Shown: one piece after another, positions 13,772-21,260 of the stretch
Layout of the letters: every line of letters begins with the position of its first letter
How positions within the stretch are numbered: the first letter of the stretch is position 1
DNA from: Alphaproteobacteria bacterium
GTDB taxonomy: Bacteria; Pseudomonadota; Alphaproteobacteria; Rs-D84
Length of the DNA: 26,638 bases
Direction of reading: 5' to 3'
NCBI GenBank assembly: GCA_016301865.1
Contig: JAEDOP010000003.1
Coordinates: forward strand, 1 to 26,638
The notes under the pieces: model-generated
Seen by the model: only the letters and a program-made list of their open reading frames with translations
Told to the model about the DNA's origin: nothing
Database searches by the model: none
Position numbers and translations under genes: made by a program

Positions 13772-14959
13772 TTATTTAATGATTTTGGATACAACACCTG
13801 CGCCAACTGTGCGACCGCCTTCACGGATAGCAAAGCGACGACCTTCGTCCATAGCAATTGGTGCAATCAACTGCACGTTGATACGGACATTATCACCTGG
13901 CAGAACCATTTCTTTGTCTGCTGGCAATGTGATTGTACCTGTTACGTCTGTTGTGCTAAAGAAGAACTGTGGACGATAGTTGCTAAAGAACGCTGTATGA
14001 CGGCCACCTTCTTCTTTGGTCAAGATATAGACTTCAGCTTCGAATTCTGTGTGTGGTGTAATAGAACCTGGCTTACAGATAATCTGACCACGTTCTACAT
14101 CTTCTTTCTTAGTACCACGCAACAACAGACCTACGTTATCACCGGCTTCACCCTGATCCAGTATTTTGCGGAACATTTCAACGCCTGTAACTGTTGTTTT
14201 CTGTGTTGGACGCAGACCAACGATTTCACATTCGTCACCAACTTTGATAACACCAGATTCAACACGACCTGTGACAACCGTACCACGACCTGTGATGCTG
14301 AACACGTCTTCGATTGGCATCAAGAATGGTTTATCAACTGGACGTTCTGGCATTGGAATGTATTCGTCACATGCCTTTAACAACGCATCAATTGATTCTT
14401 TGCCCAAACCGTCGTTCTTGCCTTCAACAGCAGATACCGCAGAACCACGGATGATTGGTGCATTGTCACCGTCAAAGTCGTTCGCAGACAACAGTTCACG
14501 GATTTCCATTTCAACCAATTCCAACAATTCTGGATCGTTTGCCAAATCACATTTGTTCAAGAAAACAACGATTTTTGGAATACCAACCTGACGTGCCAAC
14601 AAGATGTGTTCGCGTGTCTGTGGCATTGGACCATCTGTCGCCGCAACAACCAAGATTGCACCGTCCATCTGCGCCGCACCGGTAATCATGTTTTTAACAT
14701 AGTCCGCGTGCCCTGGGCAGTCAACGTGCGCATAGTGGCGTGATTCTGTTTCATATTCAACGTGTGATGTGTTAATTGTAATACCACGCTGTTTTTCTTC
14801 TGGCGCGTTATCGATCTGATCAACACCCTTCTGTGCATCGGCACCAACTCCATAGTAGTGAACGATAGCAGCAGTCAATGTTGTTTTACCATGGTCAACG
14901 TGGCCAATTGTACCAATATTGACGTGTGGTTTGCTTCTTACATACTTTTCTTTTGCCAT
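13772..14959 (-). CDS. tuf: Translation elongation factor Tu
   Basis: EF-Tu is the GTPase that delivers aminoacyl-tRNA to the ribosomal A site. The 395 residues are the normal length. The P-loop GHVDHGKT is at residues 19-26, followed by DCPGHADYVKNMITGAAQMD (G3 and switch II) and NKCD (G4). Domains 2 and 3 end in the usual EGGRTVGAGVVSKIIK. TAAGGAGAAAA gives a strong ribosome-binding site. It lies between fusA and rpsJ. Many alphaproteobacteria carry a second tuf, which is not visible here. Confidence 0.99.
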   Translation of the reverse strand: MAKEKYVRSKPHVNIGTIGHVDHGKTTLTAAIVHYYGVGADAQKGVDQIDNAPEEKQRGITINTSHVEYETESRHYAHVDCPGHADYVKNMITGAAQMDGAILVVAATDGPMPQTREHILLARQVGIPKIVVFLNKCDLANDPELLELVEMEIRELLSANDFDGDNAPIIRGSAVSAVEGKNDGLGKESIDALLKACDEYIPMPERPVDKPFLMPIEDVFSITGRGTVVTGRVESGVIKVGDECEIVGLRPTQKTTVTGVEMFRKILDQGEAGDNVGLLLRGTKKEDVERGQIICKPGSITPHTEFEAEVYILTKEEGGRHTAFFSNYRPQFFFSTTDVTGTITLPADKEMVLPGDNVRINVQLIAPIAMDEGRRFAIREGGRTVGAGVVSKIIK

Positions 14960-15009
14960 TAGTTTTCTCCTTAGGCTGCTTGTTAGTTTTTGTTAGAACT
15001 TCTTGTTAA

Positions 15010-17091
15010 TTATTTCGTCAGCTTCTTGATTACTTCGTCAGCAACGTTTGTCGGGACTTCGTCATAGTGCGACAATTCCATATATGGATTTGCACGACCC
15101 TGTGACAAGGAACGCAATGTTTTTACATACCCAAACAGGTTTGCCAATGGAACAAATGCAGAAATCTGCTGGTTACCGAATTGTGTCTCGATACCATTGA
15201 TTTGCCCACGACGACTGTTCAAGTCCCCAATGATGTCACCGACATATTCTTCCGGTGTTGTGACCGAAAGTTTCATAATCGGTTCCAGCAATTTCGGCGA
15301 CGCTTTTTTCATTGCCTCTCTGAAGCATGCGCGTGCCGCAATTTCAAAGCACAATACATTAGAGTCAACTTCGTGATACTTACCATCTACCAATGTAGCC
15401 TTGAAATCTACTGTTGGATAGCCAATCAGAACACCTGTCTGCTGGGCTATCTTCAAACCCTTTTCCACACCAGGGATATATTCTTTTGGAATCGCACCAC
15501 CAACAATCTTGTTTTCGAATTCGTATCCTTTACCTGGTTCCAGCGGTTCAAATTCAATCTTAACCTGCGCGTACTGACCCGAACCACCAGACTGTTTCTT
15601 GTGTGTGTATTCTTCTGTGACCGGCTTGCGGAATGTTTCACGGTATGCGATACGTGGTTCACCAACATTTACATCCACTTTGAATTCACGCAACAGTCGA
15701 TCGACCAAAATTTCCAAGTGCAATTCACCAACACCGGACAAAATAGTCTGACCTGATTCTTCGTCAACCGACACGCGGAACGAAGGATCTTCTTTGGCCA
15801 ACGCCTGCAGACCCAACGACATCTTTTCAATGTCTGCCTTGGTCTTTGGTTCAACTGCGATACTCATAACAGGCTCTGGAACATGAATTGATTCCAACAA
15901 AATTGGATTCGCTTCGTCACACAGAGTGTCACCTGTAATTGTTTCCTTCATACCAACCAAAGTGATAATGTCACCGGCCGATGCTTCTTTGATTTCTTCA
16001 CGGTTATTAGAATGCATCAACAACATACGACCAACGCGTTCACGTTTATCACGGTTAGAATTATAGATATAAGAACCCGATACCAACTTACCAGAATAGA
16101 TACGGATAAACATCAGGTTACCTACGAATGGATCATTTGCAACCTTAAATGCCAACGCACTGAATGGTTCTTTGGCATCTGGTTTACGTTCTTCGGCTGT
16201 TTCACCGTCCATTTTTGTCCCGACAATCGCTGGGATATCCAATGGGCTTGGCAAATAGTCAACAATCGCATCCAACAATGGCTGAACACCCTTGTTCTTA
16301 AATGCAGTACCGCACAAAACTGGGTTAAAGTTCTGGTTGATTGTACCCTTGCGGATTAACTTTTTAATGGTCGCAACATCTGGAACATTACCTTCCATAT
16401 ACGCTTCCATAATTTCATCGTCCAGCGTTACAACTTCTTCAATCAGTTTTTCGTGTAATTCCTGGGCTTTTTCCTTTAATTCTTCTGGGATTTCAATGAC
16501 GTGTGGATCTTTGCCCATATCATCTTCCCAGACAATGCCACGCATTTCGATAACATCGACAACGCCACGGAAATCAGATTCTGCACCAATTGGGAAATTA
16601 ATAACCAACGGATTTGCACCCAAACGTTCACGAATCATATCAACACAGCGGAAGAAGTTCCCACCAATACGATCCATTTTGTTAATAAAGCAAATACGTG
16701 GAACCGAATAACGGTCTGCCTGACGCCATACAGTTTCTGTCTGTGGCTGAACGCCCGACACAGATTCAAATACGGCAACCGCGCCGTCCAGAACACGCAG
16801 CGAACGTTCTACTTCCATAGTAAAGTCCACGTGCCCCGGTGTATCAATCAAATTGATACGATGGTCGCGCCAAAAGCATGTTGTTGCGGCTGATGTAATT
16901 GTAATACCACGTTCTTGTTCCTGTTCCATCCAGTCCATGGTTGCGTCACCATCGTGCACTTCACCAATCTTGTATGTTTTACCAGTGTAGAACAAGATAC
17001 GTTCAGATGTTGTTGTTTTACCCGCGTCAATATGGGCCATAATGCCGATATTGCGGTACATATGTAAAGGTGCGGTTTTCCCGACTGACAT
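15010..17091 (-). CDS. fusA: Translation elongation factor G
   Basis: EF-G is the GTPase that drives translocation and, with RRF, ribosome recycling. The 693 residues have the P-loop AHIDAGKT at 19-26, DTPGHVDF, NKMDR, and the later domains with RVSVDEESGQTILSGVGELH and the C-terminal RRGQINGIETQ. These match canonical EF-G rather than the tetracycline-resistance relatives. Its place after rpsG and before tuf is the classic str order. Confidence 0.98.
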   Translation of the reverse strand: MSVGKTAPLHMYRNIGIMAHIDAGKTTTSERILFYTGKTYKIGEVHDGDATMDWMEQEQERGITITSAATTCFWRDHRINLIDTPGHVDFTMEVERSLRVLDGAVAVFESVSGVQPQTETVWRQADRYSVPRICFINKMDRIGGNFFRCVDMIRERLGANPLVINFPIGAESDFRGVVDVIEMRGIVWEDDMGKDPHVIEIPEELKEKAQELHEKLIEEVVTLDDEIMEAYMEGNVPDVATIKKLIRKGTINQNFNPVLCGTAFKNKGVQPLLDAIVDYLPSPLDIPAIVGTKMDGETAEERKPDAKEPFSALAFKVANDPFVGNLMFIRIYSGKLVSGSYIYNSNRDKRERVGRMLLMHSNNREEIKEASAGDIITLVGMKETITGDTLCDEANPILLESIHVPEPVMSIAVEPKTKADIEKMSLGLQALAKEDPSFRVSVDEESGQTILSGVGELHLEILVDRLLREFKVDVNVGEPRIAYRETFRKPVTEEYTHKKQSGGSGQYAQVKIEFEPLEPGKGYEFENKIVGGAIPKEYIPGVEKGLKIAQQTGVLIGYPTVDFKATLVDGKYHEVDSNVLCFEIAARACFREAMKKASPKLLEPIMKLSVTTPEEYVGDIIGDLNSRRGQINGIETQFGNQQISAFVPLANLFGYVKTLRSLSQGRANPYMELSHYDEVPTNVADEVIKKLTK

Positions 17092-17118
17092 TGTATCTTT
17101 CCTTTGCCTTTGTATTGA

Positions 17119-17592
17119 TTACCAGCGGAAGTGAGCAAACGCCTTGTTCGCTTCTGCCATTTTATGTGTATCAATTTTCTTTTTAAATGCGCCACCCTGA
17201 CCGTTCAAGGCATCACGCAATTCGCCAAACAGTCTGTCATCCATGCTGCGTTCACCACGTTTACGCGCAAATCCGACCAACCAACGCAACGCCAATGTCT
17301 GCTGGCGTACTGGTCTTACTTCGACTGGAACCTGGTATGTTGCACCACCTACGCGACGACCTCTAACTTCGACTGATGGCTTCAAAGCATCAATCGCTTC
17401 CAAGAAGGCTGTCAATTCATCACCATCTTTGGCAATCTTTTTCAATTTATCCATTGCACCATATACGATGTTTTCAGCAACCTCTTTTTTGCCGTCCCAC
17501 ATAACAACATTAATACATTTTGCAACAACCAAATTACCATATTTGGAATCTGGCAAGATTTCACGTTTTGTTGCAGCTTTACGTCTTGACAT
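17119..17592 (-). CDS. rpsG: 30S ribosomal protein S7 (uS7)
   Basis: S7 nucleates assembly of the 30S head and, in E. coli, represses str-operon translation. The 157 residues match the family and begin MSRRKAATKREILPDSKYGN. Further signatures are VRGRRVGGATYQVPVEVRP and LRWLVGFARKRGERSM. The rpsL-rpsG spacer contains two clear hairpins, which is where E. coli has its S7 target (between rpsL and rpsG in some species); homology of the structures was not established. Confidence 0.97.
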   Translation of the reverse strand: MSRRKAATKREILPDSKYGNLVVAKCINVVMWDGKKEVAENIVYGAMDKLKKIAKDGDELTAFLEAIDALKPSVEVRGRRVGGATYQVPVEVRPVRQQTLALRWLVGFARKRGERSMDDRLFGELRDALNGQGGAFKKKIDTHKMAEANKAFAHFRW

Positions 17593-17615
17593 ATTTATTT
17601 TCCTTTTATCGCTTC

Positions 17616-17657
17616 ATCTGGGACCGCCCCAGATTACTCACGCACATTACATGCGTG
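17616..17657 (-). promoter_or_regulatory. Two consecutive hairpins in the rpsL-rpsG spacer
   Basis: ATCTGGG/CCCAGAT (17616-17634) forms a perfect 7-bp stem with a five-base loop, and CACGCA/TGCGTG (17639-17657) a perfect 6-bp stem with a seven-base loop. Neither is followed by a U-tract. The first lies just before the rpsG ribosome-binding site. Confidence 0.5.
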
Positions 17658-17670
17658 TGGTTAACATTTA

Positions 17671-18042
17671 TTATTTCTTTGTTTTGGCACCATACAAAGA
17701 ACGCCCCTGTTTACGTGCATCAACACCCTTGGTATCCAAGACACCACGGATAATATGATATTTTACACCAGGCAAGTCCTTTACACGACCACCACGAATC
17801 ATAACAACACTGTGTTCCTGCAGGTTGTGACCTTCGCCAGGAATATAAGCAGTTACTTCGCGGCCGTTTGCCAGTTTTACACGGGCAACCTTACGCTGCG
17901 CCGAGTTAGGTTTTTTCGGTGTTGTCGTATAAACACGTGTGCAAACACCACGTTTCTGTGGGTTTTCCATCATGTCAGGCGCAGTGCTTTTCACCACGAC
18001 TTTTTTACGAGACTTCCGAATCAGTTGGTTTACTGTTGGCAT
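17671..18042 (-). CDS. rpsL: 30S ribosomal protein S12 (uS12)
   Basis: S12 is the decoding-centre protein that monitors codon-anticodon pairing and is the classic streptomycin-resistance target. The 123 residues contain TTTPKKPNSAQRK and GEGHNLQEHSVV, then GGRVKDLPGVKYH. The two lysines whose mutation confers streptomycin resistance (Lys43 and Lys88 regions) are wild-type. PNSAQRK has Gln where Leu is frequent. It is the first gene of the str cluster, 145 bases behind a near-consensus promoter. Confidence 0.98.
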   Translation of the reverse strand: MPTVNQLIRKSRKKVVVKSTAPDMMENPQKRGVCTRVYTTTPKKPNSAQRKVARVKLANGREVTAYIPGEGHNLQEHSVVMIRGGRVKDLPGVKYHIIRGVLDTKGVDARKQGRSLYGAKTKK

Positions 18043-18187
18043 TCAAAATCTCTTTGTTTTTTTCTACCTATTTTACTCTGCACAAAAGCCGCCCATTCAG
18101 ACTTATTTCAACGACTTATGCCGGATTATAAATCTGTCAGTGTAAGCGGTTTTTATGTATTCCTTGCTTTCCTTGTTTACACAGAAA
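18043..18187 (-). promoter_or_regulatory. Long rpsL leader with foldable segments
   Basis: About 145 bases separate the predicted start of transcription from the rpsL ATG. On the minus strand GCTTTC can pair with GAAAGC near the 5' end, and GTGTAA with TTACAC over a longer distance; the two folds overlap and are mutually exclusive. A sequence resembling boxA (TGCGCTTTC) lies at the very 5' end. A role in antitermination or growth control is inferred. Confidence 0.35.
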
Positions 18188-18195
18188 GCGCACTT

Positions 18196-18224
18196 ACTAT
18201 AATCGCGCCCCCCCAAATTGTCAA
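18196..18224 (-). promoter_or_regulatory. Strong sigma-70 promoter of the ribosomal cluster
   Basis: On the minus strand TTGACA (18219-18224), exactly 17 bases, then TATAGT (18196-18201). The -35 is perfect and the -10 five of six. The spacer contains a G7 run followed by GCGCG. This is the best promoter upstream of rpsL and probably drives the whole str-S10-spc unit. Confidence 0.85.
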
Positions 18225-18342
18225 GGAAAATATGGGAAAAAACCTTAAAAAACCCGCTTGAAAACCCCACAAAATCAGGAATTTAGATAAAACACCTAAA
18301 ATGACAAAAACTCAATCAGTCTACTTTTATAAAATTAAGGAT

Positions 18343-18425
18343 AATGGTATAGATAAACGGGTTGGAAATGGCGTAGTGTACAGAAGCTACATGAGCCATT
18401 ACCAACCCGCTTTAGATATGCCATT
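18343..18425 (+). repeat. Structured ~83-bp dispersed element, copy B (3' of an outer-membrane gene)
   Basis: The outer stem AATGGTATA (18343-18351) pairs with TATGCCATT (18417-18425), with one T-G pair. The middle stem is CGGGTTGG (18358-18365) with CCAACCCG (18402-18409), the inner stem AATGGC with GCCATT, and the apical hairpin GTGTA-CAGAAGC-TACAT (18376-18392). It starts after AAAATTAAGGAT and is followed by a T-rich tail on the plus strand. The outer-membrane gene stop codon is 12 bases beyond the element. Copies at 1490 and 23455 share the architecture. Confidence 0.75.
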
Positions 18426-18437
18426 AGATTTTATTTT

Positions 18438-19187
18438 TTAGAAGTCTACGCCAAAAACAACCCCAATCGTCGCCGGGCTATGCTTGAAACTGTGCACTAA
18501 ATCCTTGGCCGCATAAAATCCAATGTACTTATATTCATCCAGATTATAATTTGCGCCTACACTGAATCGCAATCTTTCACCATCATAATATTCATCAAAC
18601 AAATCAAAATCGAACATTAGTTCACCAACCCAATTCCACCGGTCATTCACAATATATTGTCCCTGAATTCCAACCGTCATTGCCCATGCGTCGGCATTTT
18701 TATAGTCTACATCATCATTCAGATAGTCCACTTCGACCACCCCAGCAATGGTCCAGTTATCTGTCACGCGACCAACCTGGGCACCGACCGTCCAATTATA
18801 CGCGATTGTTTCCAGATGCTGACGCGTATCATAGACCTGCATCGCGCGCCCATAGACATCGGACTGGTATTCACCATAGTCAGCCACCGTCCAATCCAGC
18901 CCGACCTGTAAATGATTCCACGACCACTTTCCAAATTCTGGATTGTCTGATGAATCATACGAACCAGACGTCTGAATCATTGCAACCAATTTATCTGTAA
19001 TCCCATACCCAAATTCATCCGCCATAACGAATCGGTCAAATTCCGAGTTCGCCTGAACCGGTGTGAACAGGTTATAGAACCGTCCCTGGGCCGGACCATA
19101 CATAGGATTGCCATTGATTATATTGGCGGCCCCTGCCCCACCCGACACGAATACCAGCGCACCCAATAACACAAATACTTTTTTCAT
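18438..19187 (-). CDS. Outer-membrane beta-barrel protein (porin-like), unknown substrate
   Basis: This 249-residue protein starts at the ATG at 19187, preceded by AGGAGAG; an in-frame start seven codons upstream would cover the ribosome-binding site. The N-terminal signal peptide (MKKVFVLLGALVFVSG, cut near GAGA-A) is followed by alternating amphipathic strands rich in Tyr, Trp and Asp (NHLQVGLDWTVADYG, TIAGVVEVDYLNDD). The last residue is Phe in VVFGVDF, the usual BAM recognition end. No specific family is recognised; a transporter, porin or structural barrel is possible. It follows a second barrel gene and has its own promoter. Confidence 0.75.
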   Translation of the reverse strand: MKKVFVLLGALVFVSGGAGAANIINGNPMYGPAQGRFYNLFTPVQANSEFDRFVMADEFGYGITDKLVAMIQTSGSYDSSDNPEFGKWSWNHLQVGLDWTVADYGEYQSDVYGRAMQVYDTRQHLETIAYNWTVGAQVGRVTDNWTIAGVVEVDYLNDDVDYKNADAWAMTVGIQGQYIVNDRWNWVGELMFDFDLFDEYYDGERLRFSVGANYNLDEYKYIGFYAAKDLVHSFKHSPATIGVVFGVDF

Positions 19188-19221
19188 ATTTTCTCTCCTC
19201 TTGCGCAATCTGATTTTAAGA

Positions 19222-19250
19222 AATATGAAAAATCATATAAACAGGAACAA
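19222..19250 (-). promoter_or_regulatory. Probable promoter of the 249-residue barrel gene
   Basis: On the minus strand TTGTTC (19245-19250), 17 bases, CATATT (19222-19227), lying between the upstream gene's terminator and the ribosome-binding site. Confidence 0.4.
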
Positions 19251-19254
19251 ATTC

Positions 19255-19284
19255 AAAAAAAACGCCCCCGATTTTCGGGGGTGT
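19255..19284 (-). terminator. Terminator between the two barrel genes
   Basis: On the minus strand CCCCCGA (19275-19281 complement) and TCGGGGG (19265-19271 complement) form a 7-bp stem with an AAA loop, followed by CG and eight U residues (A-run 19255-19262). It ends transcripts of the 199-residue barrel gene. Confidence 0.85.
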
Positions 19285-19303
19285 AATTTCAACAATACTC
19301 CTA

Positions 19304-19903
19304 TTAGAAATTATACAAAAATCCAATCTGGAAGTCTGCTGTGTTTGCCACATCGGTGGAATCTGCAACCGCACCAATACTCCAACCATCTTCTATACCC
19401 AAATCCTTATTTTCAAAGTTATATCCCGCATACACACCCAAGAAGTTCAGGTTTGCATACAATGTAAATGATTCAGAAATGTCATATGTAATCATTGGAA
19501 TAACAGACGCATTCAAAGTTGTAAGGGTTTCAGCATCAAACGCATCATCAGCCGGCGACATAGTCGCAAAATCCACACCAACAGATCCCTTTAACAACAG
19601 TTTTGCACCGCCAAATTCTGCAACCTTATAACGCGCAAACGCACCAATACCATAACCATAAGTATCACCTTCCATCGAATACACATTTTCCATATATTTG
19701 TGATCAAGACCAAAATTTGCCATTACCCCCAAATCCCAGTCTGCGTTATATTTCCAACCAAATTCTGGTGCCACATTGAATAGCGTAGAATGTTCATTAT
19801 CCGTTTTAAACGCCACACTGCCCCCAACAAAATAATTTGTTTCTGCATATGCACCCGATACTGCAAAAAATGCCAACAATGAAGCCAAAGTTAATTTTTT
19901 CAT
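19304..19903 (-). CDS. Small outer-membrane beta-barrel protein (OmpA/OmpW-like size)
   Basis: A 199-residue protein with a clear signal peptide (MKKLTLASLLAFFAVSGAYA, cut before ETNYF). The mature part has about eight alternating strands (FVGGSVAFKTDN, WDLGVMANFGLD, GYGIGAFARYKV, TLYANLNFLGVYAGYNF) and ends in the aromatic GFLYNF expected of BAM substrates. An eight-strand barrel is inferred from length and pattern; the function is unknown. A strong GAAAGGAGA ribosome-binding site and a dedicated terminator suggest high expression. Confidence 0.8.
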   Translation of the reverse strand: MKKLTLASLLAFFAVSGAYAETNYFVGGSVAFKTDNEHSTLFNVAPEFGWKYNADWDLGVMANFGLDHKYMENVYSMEGDTYGYGIGAFARYKVAEFGGAKLLLKGSVGVDFATMSPADDAFDAETLTTLNASVIPMITYDISESFTLYANLNFLGVYAGYNFENKDLGIEDGWSIGAVADSTDVANTADFQIGFLYNF

Positions 19904-19961
19904 AACGTCTCCTTTCTATTTGTTATGTATCAACTAGATTTATGTTTCTCTAGCTAATACC

Positions 19962-19991
19962 ATTTTATCAGGCATAAAATCCCACCCGCAA
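19962..19991 (-). promoter_or_regulatory. Possible promoter of the 199-residue barrel gene
   Basis: On the minus strand TTGCGG (19986-19991), 18 bases, TAAAAT (19962-19967), about 60 bases upstream of the ATG. The rest of the 260-base spacer (19904-20163) contains one hairpin (20076-20098) and no gene that I can see. Confidence 0.35.
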
Positions 19992-20075
19992 GGTTAAAGA
20001 TTTTTGCAACCCAACCAAAAATATGATATTATTCACCGCACGCACGAATCGGAATTTAATCACAGCACATAATTC

Positions 20076-20098
20076 AAACGCCCACGCACTGGGTGTTT
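20076..20098. terminator. Hairpin between mltG and the barrel gene
   Basis: AAACGCCCA (20076-20084) and TGGGTGTTT (20090-20098) pair over 9 bp (one G-T) around CGCAC. On the plus strand it continues into TTTTATTAAA; on the minus strand the following bases are GAATT, so it is a weaker candidate to end mltG mRNA. Confidence 0.4.
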
Positions 20099-20163
20099 TA
20101 TTAAATTTGTTATAATTGGTTATACTTTTTAATAATTATCGAAAATAACAGACTGACGGTTTT

Positions 20164-21183
20164 TTAATTTTTATTTTTTAATTTTTTTATCTCGCGCCAG
20201 TCATTGTGATTTTTTTTATGTTCTTCATAGTCCTTGGAAAACAGATGCCCACCCCGCCCGTCTGCGACAAAGAACAGATAATTTGTATCGGCAGGCCTTA
20301 ACACCGCCCGAATCGCATTTTCACCAACATTGGCAATTGGCGCCGGCGGCAGGCCCTTGTTCCTATACGTGTTATATGGACTGTCTATTTTCAAATGCCC
20401 GCGCAATAACGGTTGGCCCTGCATATCGCCCAGCCCATCAGTCAACGCATAGACAACTGTTGGATCGGCCTGCAACCGCATCCCCCGGTTCAACCGATTC
20501 AGATATACACTGGCCACAATCGGCATTTCACGTGCCTGGGGCGTTTCCTTTTGTACGATTGACGCCAACGTAATAACATCATCCCAGTCCTGTAACGGCT
20601 TTGGCAATCGGCGATTCGTACGTTCCCACGCCCCCTGTATATTCACCATTTTCTTGCGCGCTAAATCCAGAACCGCCAACCGGTTCATCCCACGCGCCAC
20701 CGTATATGTATCTGGAAACACATCACCATCACGCAAATTACACACCGGCGCACTGTTCCCCGATTTACATTCCACCGCACCCGTCAATGCAGATGACTGC
20801 AACAACAGATTCTTAATTTGTTTTATGGTCAACCCTTCGGGAATAACGATGGTGGTTGATGCAACGCGCCCATTTGCGAACATATCTGCGATTCGCCAAC
20901 TGCTGGCCGAAACGGGAATATCATATTGTCCAGTTTGAATTTTACCCCCATTAAATCGCACAGACATTACAAAGACTTCTTCTGAATCAATTAGCTTTTG
21001 TTTGTACAATCTGCGCGCAATCCCTGAAACGGTATCCCCCGCCACAATATCAAACACAACCGGTTTTGAAACCGTAGAATGAATACCAAACATATACAGT
21101 GCCACACACAGCACAATCAACACTGGTGCGACAATCAATTGAACAATAACACGCTTTGGAAATAAATTTCTACGTCTTGCCAT
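20164..21183 (-). CDS. mltG: Endolytic murein transglycosylase MltG (YceG family)
   Basis: MltG cleaves nascent peptidoglycan strands within the glycan chain and is thought to set their length. The 339 residues have one membrane anchor (about 13-33), a LysM-like segment (FDIVAGDTVSGIARRLYKQK) and the YceG catalytic domain. Its signature ASIVQKETPQAREM contains the probable catalytic Glu213, followed by LQADPTVVYAL, SPYNTYRNKGLPPAPIA and FFVADGRGGHLFS. mltG commonly follows fabF in alphaproteobacteria; here a synthetase gene and a tRNA lie between them. No Shine-Dalgarno is visible, and the predicted promoter is only ~10 bases from the ATG, so the mRNA may be nearly leaderless. Confidence 0.95.
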   Translation of the reverse strand: MARRRNLFPKRVIVQLIVAPVLIVLCVALYMFGIHSTVSKPVVFDIVAGDTVSGIARRLYKQKLIDSEEVFVMSVRFNGGKIQTGQYDIPVSASSWRIADMFANGRVASTTIVIPEGLTIKQIKNLLLQSSALTGAVECKSGNSAPVCNLRDGDVFPDTYTVARGMNRLAVLDLARKKMVNIQGAWERTNRRLPKPLQDWDDVITLASIVQKETPQAREMPIVASVYLNRLNRGMRLQADPTVVYALTDGLGDMQGQPLLRGHLKIDSPYNTYRNKGLPPAPIANVGENAIRAVLRPADTNYLFFVADGRGGHLFSKDYEEHKKNHNDWREIKKLKNKN

Positions 21184-21184
21184 A

Positions 21185-21221
21185 GTCTGTTTATTATTAC
21201 AGACAAAGCCCCCATTTGCAA
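21185..21221 (-). promoter_or_regulatory. mltG promoter with an inverted repeat around the -10
   Basis: On the minus strand TTGCAA (21216-21221), 16 bases, TAATAA (21194-21199). A perfect repeat GTCTGT/ACAGAC (21185-21190 and 21199-21204) brackets the -10 and ends one base before the start codon at 21183. It could be an operator, or a hairpin holding the initiation site. Confidence 0.4.
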
Positions 21222-21237
21222 TTATTTCACAAAAATA

Positions 21238-21260
21238 AAATCCGGCGATGCCGGATTTTT
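21238..21260 (-). terminator. Terminator after the acyl-CoA synthetase gene
   Basis: AAATCCGGC (21238-21246) and GCCGGATTT (21250-21258) form a perfect 9-bp stem with a three-base loop, T-rich on both sides. The synthetase TAA at 21259-21261 overlaps its end. Confidence 0.8.
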
